A stretch of DNA of 7,964 nt. Origin: an uncultured Chromatiales bacterium. GTDB lineage: Bacteria; Pseudomonadota; Gammaproteobacteria; Steroidobacterales; GCA-2729495. The first letter of the stretch is position 1; every line of letters starts with the position of its first letter. Under the pieces are notes generated by a model. The model saw only the letters and a program-made list of their open reading frames with translations. It did not search any database and was not told the DNA's origin. A program made the translations under genes and the position numbers. Positions 5,082-7,964 of this stretch are shown here, in pieces. The stretch spans positions 1 through 7,964 of the forward strand of contig CAJXQV010000047.1 of the NCBI GenBank assembly GCA_913058165.1. Direction: 5' to 3'.

Positions 5082-7893
5082 AGTGACGTACCTCTCCTGA
5101 ACCATCGACGTTATCAGCACAACGGCCACAAATCGATTCATGACCAGCGACGCTGCCGACATCCGGACGTCGATGCCAGCAACGGCTGCATTTCTCAGCG
5201 CTACTGCTCGCTACGCTTACCGAGAAGCCGTCGCATTCTTTAGCGCCGGATGGCTTTTTTGCCGCATCGACAACCCGAGCCTCCGAGGTGATAAACACGA
5301 ACCGCAATTCTTCACCAACGCTCTCAAGTGCCGCTTTAATTGCTCCATCGGTGTAGACGGTAACATCTGCCTCTAGCCCTGAGCCCAAGGCTCCGGCAGC
5401 ACGCTGCTCTTCAAGAGCCTTTGAAACGCCCTCACGCACTATGATCAGGCTGCTCCAGTCGATATGTTGCTCGGCTGCGACCGGAATATTATAAAACTGG
5501 TCATAGAAAACTGAAGCCTCCCGCTCACCCGGCAACAATACCCAGATCTCTTCAGCAGTAAAACTTAGAATCGGTGCCAGCAAACGAACCATCGCTTCGC
5601 TTATGTGATACATCGCTGACTGAGCTGAACGCCGGGGATGGCTGTCGGCTCCAGTCGTGTATACACGGTCTTTAATAATATCGAGATAAAAGCCGCCCAA
5701 CTCAACTACGCAGAAGTTATGCAGTAACTGATAGGCACGATGAAATTCGTAAGCCTCGTATGCCGATAAAACCGATTCCTGCAGCTGCGCTATGCGCTGC
5801 ACAGCCCATTTATCCAACTCAACCAACTCATCAACGTCGAGAAGGTTTACTGAAGGATCAAACCCATCCAGGTTACCCAACAGAAAGCGCATCGTGTTCC
5901 GCATACGCCGATATGAATCGGCAACACGCTTCAGTATTTCATCCGAGACCGTCATCTCGCCACGATAGTCCGTCGCAGAAACCCATAAGCGCAGGACGTC
6001 GGCACCGAGGCTGTTCGCAACAGTCTGAGGAGCCACGGTATTGCCCAGCGACTTGGACATTTTGTGGCCTTTCTCATCGACTGTGAAGCCATGAGTCAAT
6101 ACTTGCTTGTATGGCGCAGTGCCATTCATAGCTACTGCGCTCAGCAATGAGCTTTGGAACCAACCACGATGCTGATCGGAGCCTTCCAGATAAAGGTCGG
6201 CCGGGTAAACCAATTCATCACGACTGCTCGTAACGCAGTGATGCACCATGCCCGAATCCATCCAAACATCCATTGTGTCGGTAGTGCGTTCGTAATCATC
6301 GGCGGTAGCCCCGAGAAATTCGGCAGGATCCGCATCAAACCAGGCATCTATACCCCCGGTATCCATTTTATCCGCAATAGCGTCCAACAAAGCCGGAGTA
6401 TCGGGATGCAACTCGCCAGTTTCTTTTTGCACAAACAACGGTAGCGGAACACCCCAAGTACGTTGCCGCGAAATACACCAGTCCGGGCGGCCCGAAACCA
6501 TGCCCTCAATACGCTGCTCACCCCATTCCGGAATCCACTGAACTCCGCCAATTGCTTTTAATGCATCCTTGCGTAACCCGTTTTGGTCCAGGCTCACAAA
6601 CCACTGCGGTGTCGCACGGAAAATGAGTGGCGTTTTATGACGCCAGCAATGTGGAAAGCTGTGAGTAAAAGCAACCTGATGCAACAAACGGTGCTGATCC
6701 TCAAGCCGCTGGACAATGTCCTTCGCCGCTTTATAGATATGCTGGCCACCAAAAATACCGGTGCTTTCCAGATACACGCCGTCACCTGCCACAGGGTTAT
6801 CGAGCGGCAAGTCATATTGCACGCCTACAGCAAAATCCTCCTGACCATGACCGGGGGCGGTATGCACTGCGCCTGTGCCGGCATCCAGAGTGACGTGCTC
6901 GCCGGTCACTACCGGAACACGTCGATCATAGAAGGGGTGATCAAGCTGCAAGCCCTCCAGCGCCAAGCCCGGAAAAGTCGCCAGCACCTGAGTATCTTGA
7001 GCGCCAAAACGCTGTAACGCTTCAGAGGCAAGCCCTTCCGCCAGAACCAGCCTTTCGACCTCATCATTTATGCTGGTTTCAACCAGCACGTAAGGCAATT
7101 CAGGGTTCAATGCCACAGCCTGATTGGCGGGCAGAGTCCAGGCAGTGGTAGTCCAGATAGGAATAGATACTTTGCAATCTTTTCGATCAAGCTCAGCCCC
7201 GGCTAATGCATCGACCAAACAAGAATAAAGCTCATCGGGTTTAGCTACAGGGAAACGCACATCGATAGCCACCGATTGCTTGTCCTGATACTCAACCTCA
7301 GCCTCGGCAAGTGCGGAACGACAATCGAGACACCAATGGACTGGCTTATAGCCGCGATACAGATGCCCATTTTCAATGATCTTCTTAAAGCCACGCACCT
7401 GATTCGCTTCGAACTTTGGATCGAGCGTTAGATAGGGATTATCCCAATCGGCTAATACGCCAAGGCGCTTAAAGTCTTCGCGCTGACCGTCCACCTGACG
7501 CATCGCATACTCACGGCAAGCCTGGCGAAACTCGGTGGCATTGAGTTTATGCCCGACCTTGCCTTTCTTCTTCTCAACCTGCAGCTCAATCGGCAAACCG
7601 TGACAATCCCAACCGGGAATATAAGGCGCATCAAAGCCTGCCAAAGTGCGCGACTTAACGACGATATCCTTAAGCACTTTGTTGACCGCATGGCCAATAT
7701 GAATAGGACCGTTTGCATACGGAGGTCCATCCATCAGCACAAATTTCGGCCGGCCGGCTGAGCGCTTGCGAATTTCGCCATAACGGTCTTCCGCATACCA
7801 CTGTTTCAACATGCCGCGCTCACGATTGGCCAAATTGGCTTTCATCGGAAACGAGGTGCTCGGAAGGTTCAAGGTGTCTTTGTAATCTGTCAC
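5074..7893 (-). CDS. ileS: Isoleucyl-tRNA synthetase, bacterial type with C-terminal zinc finger
   Basis: Encodes 939 residues, the length of E. coli IleRS (938). This class Ia synthetase charges tRNA-Ile and hydrolyses mischarged Val-tRNA-Ile. In order from the GTG start: [14 protein letters not shown] (HIGH at 65-68), [11 protein letters not shown]1 editing-domain [11 protein letters not shown] (~246-256), the editing-site [12 protein letters not shown] (~336-347), [35 protein letters not shown] at 611-615, the anticodon-binding helical domain, and a C-terminal zinc finger with Cys 902, 905, 922 and 925 (CSRC...CGRC). No catalytic motif is missing. The GTG at 7893 gives the N-terminus (M)[10 protein letters not shown], equivalent to E. 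coli MSDYKSTLNLP, and has GGA 7 nt upstream; an in-frame TTG at 7905 would add four residues. The stop overlaps lspA by 8 bp. The upstream gene, ribF in relatives, is cut off by the contig edge. Confidence 0.98.
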   Translation of the reverse strand: MTDYKDTLNLPSTSFPMKANLANRERGMLKQWYAEDRYGEIRKRSAGRPKFVLMDGPPYANGPIHIGHAVNKVLKDIVVKSRTLAGFDAPYIPGWDCHGLPIELQVEKKKGKVGHKLNATEFRQACREYAMRQVDGQREDFKRLGVLADWDNPYLTLDPKFEANQVRGFKKIIENGHLYRGYKPVHWCLDCRSALAEAEVEYQDKQSVAIDVRFPVAKPDELYSCLVDALAGAELDRKDCKVSIPIWTTTAWTLPANQAVALNPELPYVLVETSINDEVERLVLAEGLASEALQRFGAQDTQVLATFPGLALEGLQLDHPFYDRRVPVVTGEHVTLDAGTGAVHTAPGHGQEDFAVGVQYDLPLDNPVAGDGVYLESTGIFGGQHIYKAAKDIVQRLEDQHRLLHQVAFTHSFPHCWRHKTPLIFRATPQWFVSLDQNGLRKDALKAIGGVQWIPEWGEQRIEGMVSGRPDWCISRQRTWGVPLPLFVQKETGELHPDTPALLDAIADKMDTGGIDAWFDADPAEFLGATADDYERTTDTMDVWMDSGMVHHCVTSSRDELVYPADLYLEGSDQHRGWFQSSLLSAVAMNGTAPYKQVLTHGFTVDEKGHKMSKSLGNTVAPQTVANSLGADVLRLWVSATDYRGEMTVSDEILKRVADSYRRMRNTMRFLLGNLDGFDPSVNLLDVDELVELDKWAVQRIAQLQESVLSAYEAYEFHRAYQLLHNFCVVELGGFYLDIIKDRVYTTGADSHPRRSAQSAMYHISEAMVRLLAPILSFTAEEIWVLLPGEREASVFYDQFYNIPVAAEQHIDWSSLIIVREGVSKALEEQRAAGALGSGLEADVTVYTDGAIKAALESVGEELRFVFITSEARVVDAAKKPSGAKECDGFSVSVASSSAEKCSRCWHRRPDVGSVAGHESICGRCADNVDGSGEVRHYA
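5091..5098 (-). promoter_or_regulatory. Ribosome-binding site of lspA within the ileS 3' end
   Basis: The minus strand reads AGGAGAGG ending 9 nt before ATG at 5081. It is the strongest Shine-Dalgarno in the window and decides the lspA start. Confidence 0.8.
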
Positions 7894-7900
7894 TACTTCA

Positions 7901-7903
7901 TCC
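7901..7903 (-). promoter_or_regulatory. Shine-Dalgarno core deciding the ileS start
   Basis: The minus strand reads GGA followed by 7 nt and then GTG at 7893-7891. It would be overlapped by the alternative TTG start at 7905, which supports GTG. An ATG at 7901-7899 is out of frame. Confidence 0.5.
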
Positions 7904-7916
7904 AATTGATTTAATT

Positions 7917-7964
7917 CTGTCTCTTATACACATCTCCGAGCCCACGAGACAAGAGGCAATCTCG
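7917..7964 (-). other. Nextera i7-side sequencing adapter (artefact)
   Basis: Bases 7917-7935 are the Tn5 mosaic end in reverse complement (CTGTCTCTTATACACATCT), 7936-7950 the read-2 adapter, 7951-7958 the index AAGAGGCA and 7959-7964 the start of P7. It is the same i7-side adapter with the same index as at the other end. Genomic sequence ends at 7916. Confidence 0.98.

Noticed and set aside
5082..5162. Longer lspA beginning at 5162 inside ileS
   Set aside because: It lacks a good ribosome-binding site there, while AGGAGAGG precedes the ATG at 5081; an 89-bp overlap with ileS would be unusual.
6583..7017. Plus-strand open frame antisense to ileS (and similar ones at 5760-6086 and 6154-6444)
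   Set aside because: These mirror the conserved ileS coding sequence, have no recognisable domain or ribosome-binding site, and fit shadow frames.
48..7916. CRISPR array, tRNA, rRNA, insertion sequence, toxin-antitoxin or defence genes
   Set aside because: I looked for direct repeats with spacers, RNA-gene-like sequence and transposase or defence motifs on both strands and saw none; all long frames are accounted for by the listed genes.
1..7964. Terminal inverted repeats of a transposon, phage or linear plasmid
   Set aside because: The repeats are entirely Illumina Nextera adapter, index and Tn5 mosaic-end sequence.

Overview
The window looks like ordinary chromosomal DNA from a gammaproteobacterium, probably of the wider Pseudomonadales/Cellvibrionales type. 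The grounds are a Pseudomonas-like neighbourhood (ileS-lspA facing a type IV minor-pilin operon fimU-pilV-pilW-pilX), an IleRS that aligns closely by eye with the E. coli and Pseudomonas enzymes, and roughly even base composition. The genus cannot be fixed from this sequence. Both ends (1-47 and 7917-7964) are Illumina Nextera adapter sequence, so the biological insert is about 48-7916 and the apparent terminal inverted repeat is a library artefact.

Left part, 48-1386: the 3' end of a DegT/DnrJ/EryC1/StrS-type sugar aminotransferase (plus strand, cut by the contig edge) faces a complete putative glycosyltransferase (minus strand). Together they suggest the edge of a surface-polysaccharide cluster. 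The glycosyltransferase has its own plausible sigma-70 promoter and sits behind a clear intrinsic terminator that ends the next gene.

Middle, 1531-4468: a Fur-superfamily regulator resembling the haem-responsive Irr branch (minus) is divergent from a tightly overlapping four-gene operon of type IV minor pilins (plus). The 61-bp intergenic region holds two small inverted repeats. The pilins would be cleaved by the prepilin peptidase and form the priming/tip complex of the pilus. FimU resembles GspH, and PilV, PilW and PilX correspond by order and sequence to the GspI-, GspJ- and GspK-like subunits. PilV carries Asp rather than Glu at mature position +5 and is short.

Right part, 4491-7893: ileS and lspA (minus strand, 8-bp overlap) encode isoleucyl-tRNA synthetase and the lipoprotein signal peptidase. 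They converge on pilX with only 22 bp between stop codons. In P. aeruginosa the same two blocks also converge, but pilY1, pilY2, pilE, ispH and fkpB lie between them; all five are absent here. That compaction and the Irr-like regulator are the two most interesting biological points. I found no CRISPR array, tRNA, rRNA, insertion sequence or clearly novel multi-gene system.
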